Origin: Dioctria linearis
Lineage: Eukaryota > Arthropoda > Insecta > Diptera > Asilidae
Length of the DNA: 64,000 nucleotides
Assembly (NCBI GenBank): GCA_963930735.1
Contig: OZ005741.1
Span: 317,517,052-317,581,051, forward strand
Direction: 5' to 3'
The notes beneath the pieces were generated by a model. The model was not told the DNA's origin. It made no database searches and saw only the letters and a list, made by a program, of their open reading frames with translations. Below, piece after piece: positions 31,599 to 43,596 of this stretch (the stretch's first letter is position 1; every line of letters begins with the position of its first letter). The position numbers and the translations under genes are program-made.

Positions 31599-33449
31599 TT
31601 ATACTACTTGTATAGATCTCGCTCTGTGGAGACTTTGAGTACGTTTTAATTTTTCTTGGGGTGTTGCGTAAACCGGTTCCATGGGAACGTTTTCAGCTGT
31701 AGGCTGTTGTCTGCGTTTAGCAATCCATGCCATGAATTCCGGGACGATATATTTTGCTAATGCCACCACTGATATAAGTAGCAACAAGAGTCCTGTCATT
31801 GATAGGGATGTAATAGAGAGTATATGAGGAATCTTGGCCTTTGGTCCAAAGTGAATGCTGTTCACTTTGGTACGGATTTCGTCCAGAGATTTTGTATCTA
31901 GGTGGATACGTTGGTTTGTATCATCTCCGAGGAGTAACGTTGGTTGTTTATCAAGGTTTTTAGGAGCGGATATCTTGGACATATATTCTGCCAATTCCTC
32001 TTGCGTTTCGTTTGTGCCTGGGAAGTAGGTTGGTTGGAAAACTTTTAGCGGATGTAGATTTTCTGCTTCGTAATACAGAGTGTGAGACCCTATTTGCAAG
32101 GAACATGGTTCGTTGACTGTCATGATTCCTTGTCCTGCGAGACGATGAGTGAGTAACTGTTGAGTACAAGTTATATGTACTATAGTGGTTTCGGTTAAGG
32201 AGTACAGCCACGAATTTGGTCTATTGAGCTTAATTATTGTATCTCTTGGAGGAATTTGAGCTCTGATGCTACATTGTGGGTGTTCGCCCAGTGGGTTGAA
32301 TAGGAGTTTGATAACACATTCATCTGTTTTTGTAGCTTTGGTGATTGGTGTGTTCAGCTTACCTACCCACGTATCTTCATTGATTCCCTTTGAAATTTTT
32401 TTGAAAGATCTCAGGTTTTCTGGCTTCAGCAACAGAAATTCCTGGGTCTGTATTTGACTTGCCACATGGGAAAATTCGATATCAGGTATTATTGAGTGGT
32501 CTGAATCCAGCCGTATGGGAAAACATCTAATCTGTTGGATTTTCATCTTGGGAATATTAAATATGGGAAGTTTGACTCGGATAACTAATTTGTCCTGCAG
32601 CAAATGTGTCTTAACATCTGCTGTTTGATACAGAACTGACAAACAGTCCTGTAGATTGGGACAAGTGGAGTGAGATTTGTGATAAATCTCTAGCAAATGA
32701 TTTGGGGAAATTAAAAGTGGATGAATTTGATTATTTCTACTGGACACTATTATGTCCAGTAGAGCTTGTTGTCTAAATTCCAACTCTATCATTTGTAGTG
32801 TCAGACTAGAGACAATTTCTTGTCTTATTTGGTGGGCTGTCAACTCGTCTGTTGTATTCCTCAGATTGTTAATCTGGTTGGTTATCTGACGCTGTCGTTC
32901 AGACAGGGAAGATAGGGGTTTCTGAATTTGTTCAAATGTGGTTTTTATTACGCTGATCTGTTGTTTTTCCAGATCAGCTAAGGTTTGAGTATTTACCTCT
33001 AATTCGCTTAGTCGGCTGTACACCTCTTGTTCGTTTCCACTATCCATGGTACCGAAAAGATAATGCATCGCATTTCCAATTCCATCGAAGATGGATCGGG
33101 GCTTGCGCGATTTGGGCACAGCTTCCCTAATAACACTGGTACGCCTATTGATATTTTCCATTAGGGCGTGTATATGTTTTGTCTGTAGCGTACAAAGGTC
33201 CTGTATAGAAGACCCATTTCCACACAATTGGTGTATGTAGTGTTCCGCTCGTTCTGCTAGTCGCGTCTGATTTTCCAACTCGGCCAGATCTAACTCAGTG
33301 ATGATGCTCCAAGTGTCGTGGTAAACTGATAGGCATCCAAGATCCTCAAATAGTACTCCCGTATTATTTAGGGGCGTTATAGAGTAAGGTTCCTCCGCGA
33401 GGGCTCCTATTATGAGCAGGAATAGTCCGTGGAAAATGATGGACTGCAT
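31599..33449 (-). CDS. env: Envelope glycoprotein, copy 2 (intact)
   Basis: An open frame of 616 codons. It is the membrane-fusion envelope protein of an insect errantivirus, of the type related to baculovirus F proteins. Visible features: hydrophobic signal peptide (residues 1-18); several N-glycosylation sequons (NNT, NQT, NGS); a basic furin-type site RKPR at 115-118 followed by a hydrophobic, Gly-containing segment (the expected fusion peptide); long polar helices with heptad character at about 140-240; a single membrane segment at about 550-572; and a short basic cytoplasmic tail of about 40 residues. It lies 110 bp downstream of pol and would be expressed from a spliced RNA in known relatives. 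Confidence 0.9.
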   Translation of the reverse strand: MQSIIFHGLFLLIIGALAEEPYSITPLNNTGVLFEDLGCLSVYHDTWSIITELDLAELENQTRLAERAEHYIHQLCGNGSSIQDLCTLQTKHIHALMENINRRTSVIREAVPKSRKPRSIFDGIGNAMHYLFGTMDSGNEQEVYSRLSELEVNTQTLADLEKQQISVIKTTFEQIQKPLSSLSERQRQITNQINNLRNTTDELTAHQIRQEIVSSLTLQMIELEFRQQALLDIIVSSRNNQIHPLLISPNHLLEIYHKSHSTCPNLQDCLSVLYQTADVKTHLLQDKLVIRVKLPIFNIPKMKIQQIRCFPIRLDSDHSIIPDIEFSHVASQIQTQEFLLLKPENLRSFKKISKGINEDTWVGKLNTPITKATKTDECVIKLLFNPLGEHPQCSIRAQIPPRDTIIKLNRPNSWLYSLTETTIVHITCTQQLLTHRLAGQGIMTVNEPCSLQIGSHTLYYEAENLHPLKVFQPTYFPGTNETQEELAEYMSKISAPKNLDKQPTLLLGDDTNQRIHLDTKSLDEIRTKVNSIHFGPKAKIPHILSITSLSMTGLLLLLISVVALAKYIVPEFMAWIAKRRQQPTAENVPMEPVYATPQEKLKRTQSLHRARSIQVV

Positions 33450-33562
33450 TGTTATCTAGGAGAGGGTAGGATAGGGTATTAAAATGGGTTTTTATTTGAC
33501 TTTATAGCTTACATGCTATTATTTATGTATCTTTGAATTACTTAAATTATATTGGCACCATG

Positions 33563-36500
33563 TTATTCGTAGAAAGGTTTTAAACGGTTGTTATGTACCG
33601 TGACCTCTCGTTTACGAATTTTTATTGTGGTGTTTACAGTACTAGGGATACCGGTTACCGTGTAGGGTCCTACCCAAATCTGGGAGAGCTTATGTTTACG
33701 ACTCTCGCTCTTGAGTAGAACCTTGTCTCCTCTGTGAAATGTCAGGGGACGTACAGCTTTGTCATAGTAATTTTTCGAGCGTTGTTTACTCATCAGAAGG
33801 TTTTTCCGTGCCATGGCGTAAGACTTTTGAAGCTTATACCTGAGAATATGGTAGTAGCTCTCGTGGTTATACACGGGTTCGGGGTCTCGCCTTAAGTTGG
33901 ACGGAACGTCCGCTGTAAAGCCGTAGAGGCAGTCCATGGGAGTTAATTTTGTCCCTTCGTGTACACTGTTGTTGTACACGAAAGCAGCGGTTCGCAGATA
34001 ACTATCCCATGACCTGGGATTTTCGTCCACTATAGTTCGTAGATATTCAATCAACGGTCTATGTGCACGTTCTAGTGCTCCATTTGATTGGGGATGATAA
34101 GCTGAGGTTTGCAGCTTATTTATCCTGAGTAGTTTGCATACCTTTTTGAATAGGTCACTCAGGAAATTACTTCCCTGATCGGTGACTATTCTTTTGGGAA
34201 TGCGGTAGCGCGTGACGATTTCGTCGAAGAAAACTTGCGCTACCGTTATAGCTTCCCCATTTGGTATGGCATACCAATCTACGAACTTCGTGAGGTTATC
34301 CTGAAACGTTAATATATATTTGTTTCCAGATTCAGTTTCCTCTAGTGGGCCGACTATATCTAGATAGATTTTGTCGAATGGTTGTTCAGCTATGTCTGTA
34401 ATCACCATTGGCATTTTATACTGTGGTGAAGCCTTCATGGTTTGTCATTTGGCACACCGCTTAATGTGCTTTTTGATGTCACTAAGCATGTGCCTCCACC
34501 AGTACTTTCTTCGAATCCGTTTGTAGGTTTTTATCACTCCCTGATGGCCGCCAAAGAGAGAATCATGATAATCTTTTAAGATTAATTGAATCTCCTCTGG
34601 GCTTGTGATTACTTCAGGTGGACGAGCTTCGTCTATAATTGGTGGATTGGTACTAGGTGGACTGTCATGGTCTGCGGTCTCTTCTGGATGATGAGTTTGT
34701 TCTTCTTGTTCTATTAGTTTGGCCTGGCTGTCTGGATTTGTTCCACTTTCCTGAATGTTTCGTGTCTGGGCTCTTGTTACTGCATTGCATTGCAGACACT
34801 CCTTAAGGTCCGATGAGTGTTTTTCCTCCTCTATGTCCGAGTCCATTTGGTGGTGGACTATAGCTTCTACCGTGAAGGTTGTAGTTTCCTTGTCTTTGTT
34901 ATTTTCCCGTGGAATGCGGCTTAAAGCGTCGGCATTCGTGTTGTACTTTCCGGGCTTATATTCAATTTTATAATTGAACTCGGAAAGTTTATGGTGAAAT
35001 CTCACCAGACGGGATGTGGGGTCCTTAACATTGAAGACTCCCTTGAGTGGTTTGTGATCTGTATAGACCGTGAACTCTCGGCCTTGCAGATAACACCTGA
35101 AATTTTTAGTCGCCCAAACTATAGCCAGTAACTCTTTCTCAATCGTGGAATAGTTACGTTCGGCTTTGTTCAGGGTACGGCTGGCGTAGGCAATTGGCTG
35201 GTCACTTCCTACCTCTCCTTGAGAGAGAACTGCTCCAAGAGCCTCGCTGCTGGCGTCGGTGGTAAGGTTAAAGGGTTTTGAAAAATCGGGATATATTAAG
35301 AGTGGAGGGGAAATTAAAGCGTTCTTAATGCTTTGAAATGCCTCTTGGCATTTCTCAGTCCACTTAAACTTTACATCCTTTCGGAGTAAGTTTGTTAGTG
35401 AACGTACTGTTTTCGAAAAATCGGGTATGAATTTTCTGTAGTAATTGGCAAGGCCCAAAAATGATTGTACTTGCCTTACTGTCTTAGGGATGGGGAAGGT
35501 TTGGACGCATGCCGTTTTGCTAGGGTCAGGTAGTGCTCCTTGGTTAGAACATTTGTGTCCTAAATACACTACCTCCCGCCTGAGAAATTGACATTTCTCA
35601 GGTTGAAGTTTCAGGTTATTTTCTCTTAACCTGTCAAAGACTTTTCGAAGCTTTTCGTTGTGGTCTGCCAGACTTTTTCCATAGATGACGATGTCATCTA
35701 AGTAGACGAAACATTCTAGGCCTTGTAGGCCAGTTAATATGAAATTCATTAAACGCTGAAATGTGGCCGGGGCTCCTTTGAGTCCGAACGGCATACGTTT
35801 GAATTCATAATGCCCGTAGTTGGTACTAAAAGCCGTTTTTGCTCGATCTTTCGGATCGACGAGTACCTGATGATAGCCATTGGCTAGGTCTAGGGTGGTG
35901 AAGTATCTTGAATGGCCCAGTTGATCGAGGATATCCTCAATCCGAGGTAGAGGGAAGGCGTCGCCAATCGTTTTTTCATTCAACTTGCGGAAATCAACGA
36001 CGACGCGCCACCTTTTCTCACCGTCTGGTCCCGCTTTTTTGGGGACGACTAGCAGTGGTGAGTTCCATGGGCTTTTGCTGGGCTGGACAATGTCGTTGTC
36101 AAGCATTTCTCTGAGTTGCTCATTTATTACATTTCGCTGTGTCTCTGGTAACCGGTACATCTTTTGGTTAATGGGTGCTTGGTCTTGCACCAGAGGGATG
36201 TCATGGGTGATGGCATTGGTATGTGTAAGCCTGTCACCTTTTAAAAAGAATATGTCATCATATTCGTAACAGAGATTTTTTATTGAGGCTTTTTCCTCAA
36301 AATTTAAAGTTTCATCCAGACTGAGTTCTTGCTCTAATCTGGTGAGGCGGGGATGAATACTGGTGTCTTCTTGCTCGACATCGTTTGGGAACAAGTATTT
36401 TATGTGTTGTAGGGTGGCCGTCTGTTCAGCGCTTCTTGCCCTATTTTTATTATTCTTAAATCTAGTCTTCTTTAATGATTTTATATTACTGATTTTACCT

Positions 36501-37615
36501 CTTAACCTACTTGTTTTATATATGAGAGGCGCTGGGCCAGGTGGATCTGCGGGAGTTGCTAACGGCAGACCTTTTGTATGCTGGCCAGCGCCTGACGTTG
36601 GGGTTTTCAGGAGGGACCCGCAAGCGTCTTGGAGCAGTTTCTTATGACTGCTTAATTGACTGGGGCTCTTATGCCCTATTTTCTTAATCTTAGATCTAAT
36701 TATATTTTGATGCTCACCATCGCCGTCATTTCGACTCATGGGATTCAAAGGATGGGCTGTTGCAATATTTTTGTCTGGCTCTCGTTTGATGGGGACGACA
36801 GTGTAGTCTTTAATGGGAACCAGATTTAGGTTCACGCTGTTTAGAACTACTTGTGTACTGCGTGTATTGAGGATTCCGATAGGGACTGCTTTTAACCCAG
36901 CTGAGAGTAAGCTGTTTGCTAAGAAGACTCCGTCGTCTATTTCTTTCGACAGACTGAGCATTTCTTCCTGCAACTGCAACGGAACTTTGACTACGATCTG
37001 AGACCTTGCTGGTACGCACACAGGTTCATTTAAATTCACCTGATACTGTCCAGTCTTACGGGCCGGATCTTCGGTAATCAAGTCACCCTTATCGCGTTCT
37101 TGTAAGTCACAGCCGACTTCTTCTGACTGAGAAGCTTTGAGAACACTTCGGGTAGAAGGTGTATCCCCGTCGGGTTTAATATCTTCTACCAGTGTCTCTT
37201 TGTTGACTGTGTTTTGTGAACACGGGTTGTCCGATGCGGTTTCTAATGGAACAGCAAACTCTTCTGGATTGGTTTCCGTGCGAGGAAATCGCAGAACCTT
37301 GTTGGGTCCCTCAACATTACAATTTTTGGCTAGGAAATCATTTCCTAGTAAGCCGTCGTCAGAAATACCTGGGATATTTTTTACCACCTGAAAGTTGCAA
37401 GGTAAGTTACTTTTTAGCAGGAAGTTTCCTTGGCAACTTCCTAAGGTTTTTCCGGTGCCAAAGGGGCTTTGAAGCGTTAGTTTTTTATTGGGATTTATTA
37501 GCTCGCGAGATTTGAGAGCTTTTTTCTTAATTATACTGATCTCAGCGCCGGTGTCCACTATTAGCTGGGCCTGACCATTTAGACTTATGTCTAGAGGGAG
37601 TCTGGCGGTGGGCAC
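33563..37615 (-). pseudogene. pol: Pol polyprotein of copy 2, one in-frame stop
   Basis: Collinear with the copy 1 gene without indels. TGA at 34445-34447 replaces the last Cys codon of the integrase zinc finger (TGT in copy 1), splitting the frame into 1056 and 291 codons. Protease, reverse transcriptase and RNase H are complete before the stop; the integrase catalytic core is after it. Other differences from copy 1 are a few single substitutions (for example Pro to Ser near 35401), so the copies are close relatives. Confidence 0.92.
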
Positions 37616-37662
37616 ACTGAAGTCGGGCGGCTGAGAAGACCCTTTTATATTGCTGGTAGGGT

Positions 37663-37962
37663 TTATAGTCGAGCCGGGGAGTTTTGGGTCGACTCTTTGT
37701 CGTTTCCCTGTTTTTTATCCTCCCATTTTTGCTTTTGTCGACACTCGTCGATCTTGTGTCCGCGGCGCCCACAAAAATCACATTTTTGTCTTATATTAAA
37801 GACTCTGGGGCCTTTTGTATTGCTTGGGTCTGACTGTGGGGGATTGCTAGGCGATCCTCTTGTGAAACGATTTGCAGACTGTGTTTGGTTGTTTCGGCGG
37901 CAGTCGCGAATGTCATGCCCGTAACTTCTACAGTTAGAGCAGAAGGGGGTGTTTTTGCGTTT
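37663..37962 (-). pseudogene. gag: gag remnant of copy 2
   Basis: Only the last 100 or so codons remain, covering the second and third zinc knuckles. There is a 3-bp insertion relative to copy 1 (CGGCGG for CGA near 37896). Similarity to copy 1 ends sharply after TGCGTTT at 37962. Confidence 0.85.
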
Positions 37963-39060
37963 ATAAACTTCCTATTTTCTCCTTAAGATTAACGCTTTCA
38001 AGTTTTATAGCTTTATATTTGGTAGGTTAGCATAATGTAATAGGCCGCCTTGTCCTTTGTGCTTGGGATTTTTATCCCTCCTGCCAGAAAAAAAATACGA
38101 GTGGATTGAGCGTCATATTTAATAATTTCTTATGGAGAAAAGTAACAAATTCTGCCCTCCTTAAATTCTACAATAAAGCTGTACCCAAAACATAATTATT
38201 CATCTACAGTTCGGTGAAATCGTATAAAATTTAAATTGTGCAGAGGAAAACGTGTATTTTGATGTTAATTAAAGGAATCCTACATTATGAAATATTTTCT
38301 CTTCAATGCAAACTAATTTCTAATAATGTGTGTATGTGTAGTTTTGAGAAATGAATGACAATTTGTTTTAACATACCGCTTAAAAGTTGTGCCATTTCTG
38401 AGACAAGAATGCTCAGTCTTTTTCTATGTATATGTATGTCATTAGGTGATCTTAGAATGCTTTTGATCTCCAGCTATGATTAGACTTAAGAGACTTGTAT
38501 AAAATGCAATGTTGTTCAAATCTGCGCTTAGGTGATTGTATGGTCAACACACTATTTCACCTTATTTTTGCCTCTAAATCCTGGTATCAAGCTCGGGCAA
38601 AGTAAAATTTAACGCGATCTCCAAATATTCCACATTAAAATCACTGGTAAAATTTTGACGTACATATGATAATTTGGAAAAAACCAAGTAGTTCATTCAT
38701 AAATTTTGATATAACAAACTTAACCTAAATTGTGATAGAAAGAGAAAATGTCAACATTTGACCAGACATTTTAAATGCCTAGTGAAATCTGTGGAGATTT
38801 TATAGTACGGGTGATCTGCGTACTGCACTAATAAAATCACCAGTAAAATTTTTGCTTACGATTTTATTATCGCTGAAAGTTGTATGGAAATTTCATATTT
38901 TACTCGAACTCGACATCAGGCTTAAAATATTTGGAAACCAGGCTAGGATTAATAATTTATAAAGGGTAGTCCACAATTGATATTTCAAACGACGAGAGTA
39001 GATAGAGGTCCTCGAGCTATGTCCAAAAAATTGTATGGAAAGGTGGTGGGGTGGGGTCAA
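37963..39060. other. Flank of copy 2, no gene
   Basis: AT-rich DNA without coding or repeat signal, except CCTTAAGATTAACGCT at 37981-37996. This is identical to the 16 bp spanning the primer-site/LTR border at 27767-27782, suggesting a trace of the lost 5' LTR. Confidence 0.45.
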
Positions 39061-39065
39061 AACAA

Positions 39066-39497
39066 TAGGTGTGTTCGATGAAAACACCGTGTAAATTTTC
39101 CCGTACAATTTTCCCAAAATTTACCCGGGGTTTTGTGCACTTATCGAACAGGTTTTTAAAACACCGGGTAAACCGAATGTAATGACGTTTCTCTGACAGT
39201 TCTCCCGAGCATAATTAATTGTAAAAAGTTATTTATAAGATGGGTGAAGACAAATAAAATGTGCTCTAGCTATTTTTCTATTTCTTTTCTTCTAATTTTT
39301 GCTTATTTTTGCTCAAGAAGTAATTTATATGTTCCAATCAACAACAAATTGCAGGTGATAGCTCTCAAGTGATAACTGTCAAACCATTACCCCGAGAAAT
39401 TTGTGTAAGTACGGCGTAGCCCAGGTTTTTCAAAAACAAGATAGTCTAGCCCGGTGTAGCCCTGGGTTTACCCGGGCTTTTCATCAAACAAACCTAA
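39066..39497. repeat. MITE-like element, about 430 bp
   Basis: Inverted ends: ATAGGTGTGTTCGATGAAAA at the left and, reading the other strand, ATTAGGTTTGTTTGATGAAAA at the right. Inside are CCGGGTAAAC/GTTTACCCGG words near 39166 and 39467. No coding potential. A target duplication is not certain. Confidence 0.55.
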
Positions 39498-39499
39498 TT

Positions 39500-41275
39500 A
39501 GAAAAGTTCTCCAGTTTTTTGTTTTTGTTAAATTTTATTACTTTTACCTCAAAAATTCACGATGAACATGACTTTTTTCCAAGATTTGGTAATTGAATGT
39601 AGCCTTTCAGTTGGTTCCACAAAAATGTATTTATCTACTCGCAACCATTTTTCAGATATGGCTGTATTTATGAATTATAATTTAATTTAATTTGAACAAA
39701 ATACCTGAAATAAGTGATAGCTAGCAGCAGTTTTTATTTTTGTTGTACTATAACTTCCAGCACAATAGGAGTCGAGACGTCCTATTTTCGTTTGTAAATG
39801 CAATTTTCAGTTTCCTTTTATGAGCATTATAAAGCCAAAACAGAATTTCATATTCATTAATTATTTTCATGGTTGTCCAGCTGTAGAAGATTTTTCTTTA
39901 TAAACAACTTTGTCGTTAGACTAAAACAACATTCAACTGCTACTATATATACATATTATAATAAATGTTTGAAAAAGGACATACAGATCTACATTACGTC
40001 TGCATACGTGCACAAATGTTCGTCATTAATTTCCTCCATGCAATAATTTGTGTACAGTCATTACATCGTTTGTATTTATGAAAAGTTGTCAAAATTGTGC
40101 TCCTGAACAAAACCTTTAACTCCACTCGGAAAGTTTAGTCTGAGGGAAAATTGCTCTACCAGCAACCATTCTTTGCGCAAATGTTCAGATTTCTCTAATT
40201 GGAATATTGGACTCTGCAAAAGATAAAGTTAACCGAGAAGTCAGTTTTTGTCTACGTATTTACCAAGGACGATGTTAATGCAGCCGAAGCAATAGGACTT
40301 TCGAGCAACAACAGTACTGAAGAATTCCCAAAGTGTCTCACGTTTTTATTTAGTTGGCACTGTTCTATAATTTTCCAAACTCCATAAAAATTTTGTTTGC
40401 ATAAAAAGTTTTATTCAAGAAATTAAAATTCAAATTCTTCGAAGTAAACTGGCAGCTGCACTTTGCCGCAGGGATCCACACTTTCACAACCCAACGTAAT
40501 ACGGATGGAGGGCGGTTCGGGCGGTTTGTACGCTTTTACAATTTACAGCATTTTGTGTAGGTATAGTGAATAGTGGCTAAACGACTTAAGAAAAATTTTT
40601 CCAATTAAAGTTTTCTTCCAGTCAGTCGTCGTGGCTCGAAAAGGCTTACGGGGCGTTCTGTCTTATTTTCATTCTGTATGCAAGAAACTTTTCCTTCCGC
40701 GAGATTAAATAATTTAAATGTCCTCTTTTCTAGACGTGATAGCATAATCTTGACGGTTTTTCACACTTTAGGAAATTAATGAACAATTATAATTAAAGAC
40801 ACACAAGATAAGGACAATGAGATAAGTACGAATTAGAATAAAATTTATTTTTGTTGTTTTAAATACTTTAAGTAACTGAGCAAACATGGATGGTTATCTC
40901 CATTGATTAATTCTCGTCGAATTTAAGCACATTTCATGGATGGAAGTCACATTGCCGAATTTTAAATCTGTTCTTTGAGCATATCGAAAAGAAGGAAAAT
41001 GTTAGTATAGTGAGACGATTTTTTTTCTTTGGTTTACAATGTACAAGATCTGTCCAGTACAAATTGTCAAATAATGTCAGACATTCCCTGGTAATTATAG
41101 CAAATAAGTAAACATTTTTTTATGCAGCTAATCATAAAATCGCTAATCGACAACTTTACTTTGAAATGAAAATTTATGTAATTTTATTTTTTATCAAAGC
41201 ATATACTTTTTATTTTACTTATTACTTTTATTGAGGATTTAAATGATAAAATGTATCAATTGTAATTTAAGGAAA
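39500..41275. other. Anonymous AT-rich DNA
   Basis: No gene, RNA or defined repeat recognised; short open frames only. Confidence 0.45.
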
Positions 41276-41279
41276 TACT

Positions 41280-41500
41280 GATGGAAATATTGATGAGTTG
41301 ATGTGGTGATGGCGAGGTTTTAAAATAATCAGCAGCTGATATAGTAGCTGGTAATTCTCTATTTAAAGTGATCTAATTATTATTTCAAACATTGCAAGCA
41401 CTTAAAATGGAATTCAGCGAGGAGGAAGAGCTTTTGCTGTTTTTTTTTTAATATTAAAGAAAGGAAGAAAAAAGCAAAATAAACGCAAATGTTTGGTTTG
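41280..41500 (+). pseudogene. PIF/Harbinger remnant A, N-terminal end
   Basis: Reads MEFSEEEELLL at about 41407, the typical acidic/leucine start of a Harbinger nuclease, and then decays. The same start is found at 44352 (VEFSEDEELLL). It is cut by the mariner-like element at 41543. The Harbinger right end resumes at 44020-44224. Confidence 0.55.
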
Positions 41501-41542
41501 TTATATAAAAAAATATTCGGGATATTTTGATTTTGATTTATA

Positions 41543-43596
41543 CGGGTGTCGCAAAAGTGGCGGATAATAATGAAGGAGGTGATAGGTCATGTCGACAATG
41601 ACAAAAATTGTATAGCAGGGGGGGGGGGGTGTATTCTCAACCCTTTCCGAGATAATCGGATTAATCGCATTAAAACAGTTAATTCTCCTAAGCGACAAAC
41701 AGCAGAAAGATGGTCGAGGTGCTAATTTATAGAGAACTTCCCGCCCTTTGATTCAATGTGTCAATGCTTCCTCTATAGTATGTAGTTTAGAAGAAACGGA
41801 CTGCCAAACTTCAAGTTTCAACTTTTGTACGTAATTTTTTTGTGTTTCAGACAAAAAAACTAAAAAACAACCTTAACATTTTTTTTCTGTCTTACTCCGG
41901 TTAGAAGCTAAGATTGTTTTGTTTTCATTTTGTATCTTTCACCGTTTATCAGTTATGAGACAATAATTCTTCCACTGCATGTACAAGAAAATCGGGATAA
42001 GTATTTTAAAACCATAGAATACACGTCTGTCATTTTGAATACAAAGTAGAAAGTATGACGAATCATCATTTTCTACCTGCTGGCATCTCTTTTGGTTGGA
42101 AATCTATATAAATTTGTAATAAAGGATAGGTTACCTGACATCCTTTTAAAGATACAAGCACAATATTACCTGCAACTCATCTTATAACGGAGGTAATTTC
42201 TTATTGTACTAACTTCACTAATTTCATGTGCTGGTAAATTATTCTACTATAAATACCAATGCTAGTAAAGATCAGCAATCCTTTAACGACTACAGTTGAA
42301 GCAGAGGAGAGTCCTAGAAATAGCAAGGAATGATCCTACTATAGGAACGAGGCGCTTAGCTCTTCGCTTAGGAATTTCTGTGTCAACTGTTTGGAGAATT
42401 CTGAGCAAAGAAGGAATGTATCCTTACCACGTTACTCCTGTGTTGTGTAGGAGCTACTACCTGGAGATAGGCCGCTACGCAATGAATTTTTCATTGTCTC
42501 TTAGAGCATGATCTTGACGTCTACACGTTTTTGGACAATATCCTGTGGACCGATGACTCGCAATTTACAAAAACTGGGATTACAAATTTACATAAGTTAC
42601 ACCAGTGGGCTTCAGAGAATCCACTCGTATTTCGGAAGGCATCATCACAATACAGATTTTCCATCAATGTGTGTGCAGGTATTGTCGGCGGAAAGCTTCT
42701 CACTCTACACATTTTTCCAAATAGATTAACTACCGAAAATTACTTGGACTTTTTGGAAAATGATCTTCGAGATCTTATGGACCAGCACGATGGAGCACCT
42801 GGACACACCGGACGAAATATCCTGCAGTGGATGAACACCAATTACACGGTCCTTTTCCTTGGACATCCTTATTTAACATCCTTAGACTTTTACCTCTGGG
42901 GAACTATGAAGGAGATTGTGTTCGTATCGGAAGTATCATCAAGAGACGAACTTATACACAGAGTCCAAGAAACAAACTTCCAGCAAAATTAAATAGGATT
43001 TGGCAACAACTGATCTTAAAAATAGATCTTTTAAGATCAGCGTAGAGCTTTATTTTGTATTCAAAATGATGATAAATAGTTTAATGTTATTAAAATGTTG
43101 TTTATGGTTTTAATACTATGTGCCATATTTTCTTGCAAGGGAGACTTTTCGTGCATTGCATTCATACAAAATGAAAACAAAGTGCATTTGAAAGAAAACA
43201 ATCTTAGCTTGTAGCCGGAGTAAGACAGAAGTAAAAGTATAAGATTTTTGTTTTAGTTTTTTTGCCTCAAATACAAAAAAAAAAAAATAGGTACAAAAGT
43301 TGAAACTTGAAGTTTGGCAGACTGTTTCTTCTAAACTAGACTGTAGAGGAAGTATTGACACATTGAATCAAAGGGCAGGAGGTCTTCTAAATTAGCACCT
43401 CGATCATCTTTCTACTGTTTGTGGTTTAGGAAATTTTAGTACAAACCTACGTTTCACGTACCCTTAGTCCTTTAACTCCGATTATCTCGGAAAGGGGTGA
43501 GAATACACCCCCCCCCCCCCCTGCCATACCATTTTTTTCATTTCTCGACATGACCTATCAACTCCTTCAATTATCCACCACTTCTGAAACACCCTG
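41543..43596 (+). mobile_element. Tc1/mariner-like element with about 400-bp inverted repeats
   Basis: The ends are CGGGTGTCGCAAAAGTGG and (reverse strand) CAGGGTGTTTCAGAAGTGG, each preceded by TA (41541-41542 and 43597-43598). The inverted repeats are very long, running to about 41935 on the left and from about 43190 on the right. They include an uninterrupted run of 10 or more G (41617 on) or C (43510 on). The centre encodes a damaged transposase. The insertion is inside a Harbinger remnant. Confidence 0.85.
42296..42992 (+). pseudogene. Mariner-family transposase, frameshifted
   Basis: The N-terminal part (42296-42508) has a helix-turn-helix (RRLALRLGISVSTVWRIL) for binding the inverted repeats. 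After a frameshift near 42490 the catalytic part follows at 42531-42992: first Asp in LWTDDSQF, second in QHDGAPGH. At the third motif (HPYLTSLDFYLWG) the expected Asp of the S-P-D-L pattern is Tyr, and about ten residues before it are missing compared with relatives. It is dead as a transposase. It resembles mariner/IS630 proteins with LDFxLWG after the last catalytic residue. Confidence 0.8.

Larger units (their letters stand above)
27769..37962 (-). mobile_element. Errantivirus-like LTR retroelement, copy 2 (5'-truncated)
   Basis: Env, pol and the last part of gag match copy 1 at a constant 12,290-bp offset. The element stops at 37962 inside gag; leader, primer site and 5' LTR are missing. 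Its 3' LTR is the shared one at 27769-28926. Between env and the polypurine tract it carries about 1.9 kb not found in copy 1. pol has one premature stop; env is intact. Confidence 0.85.
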
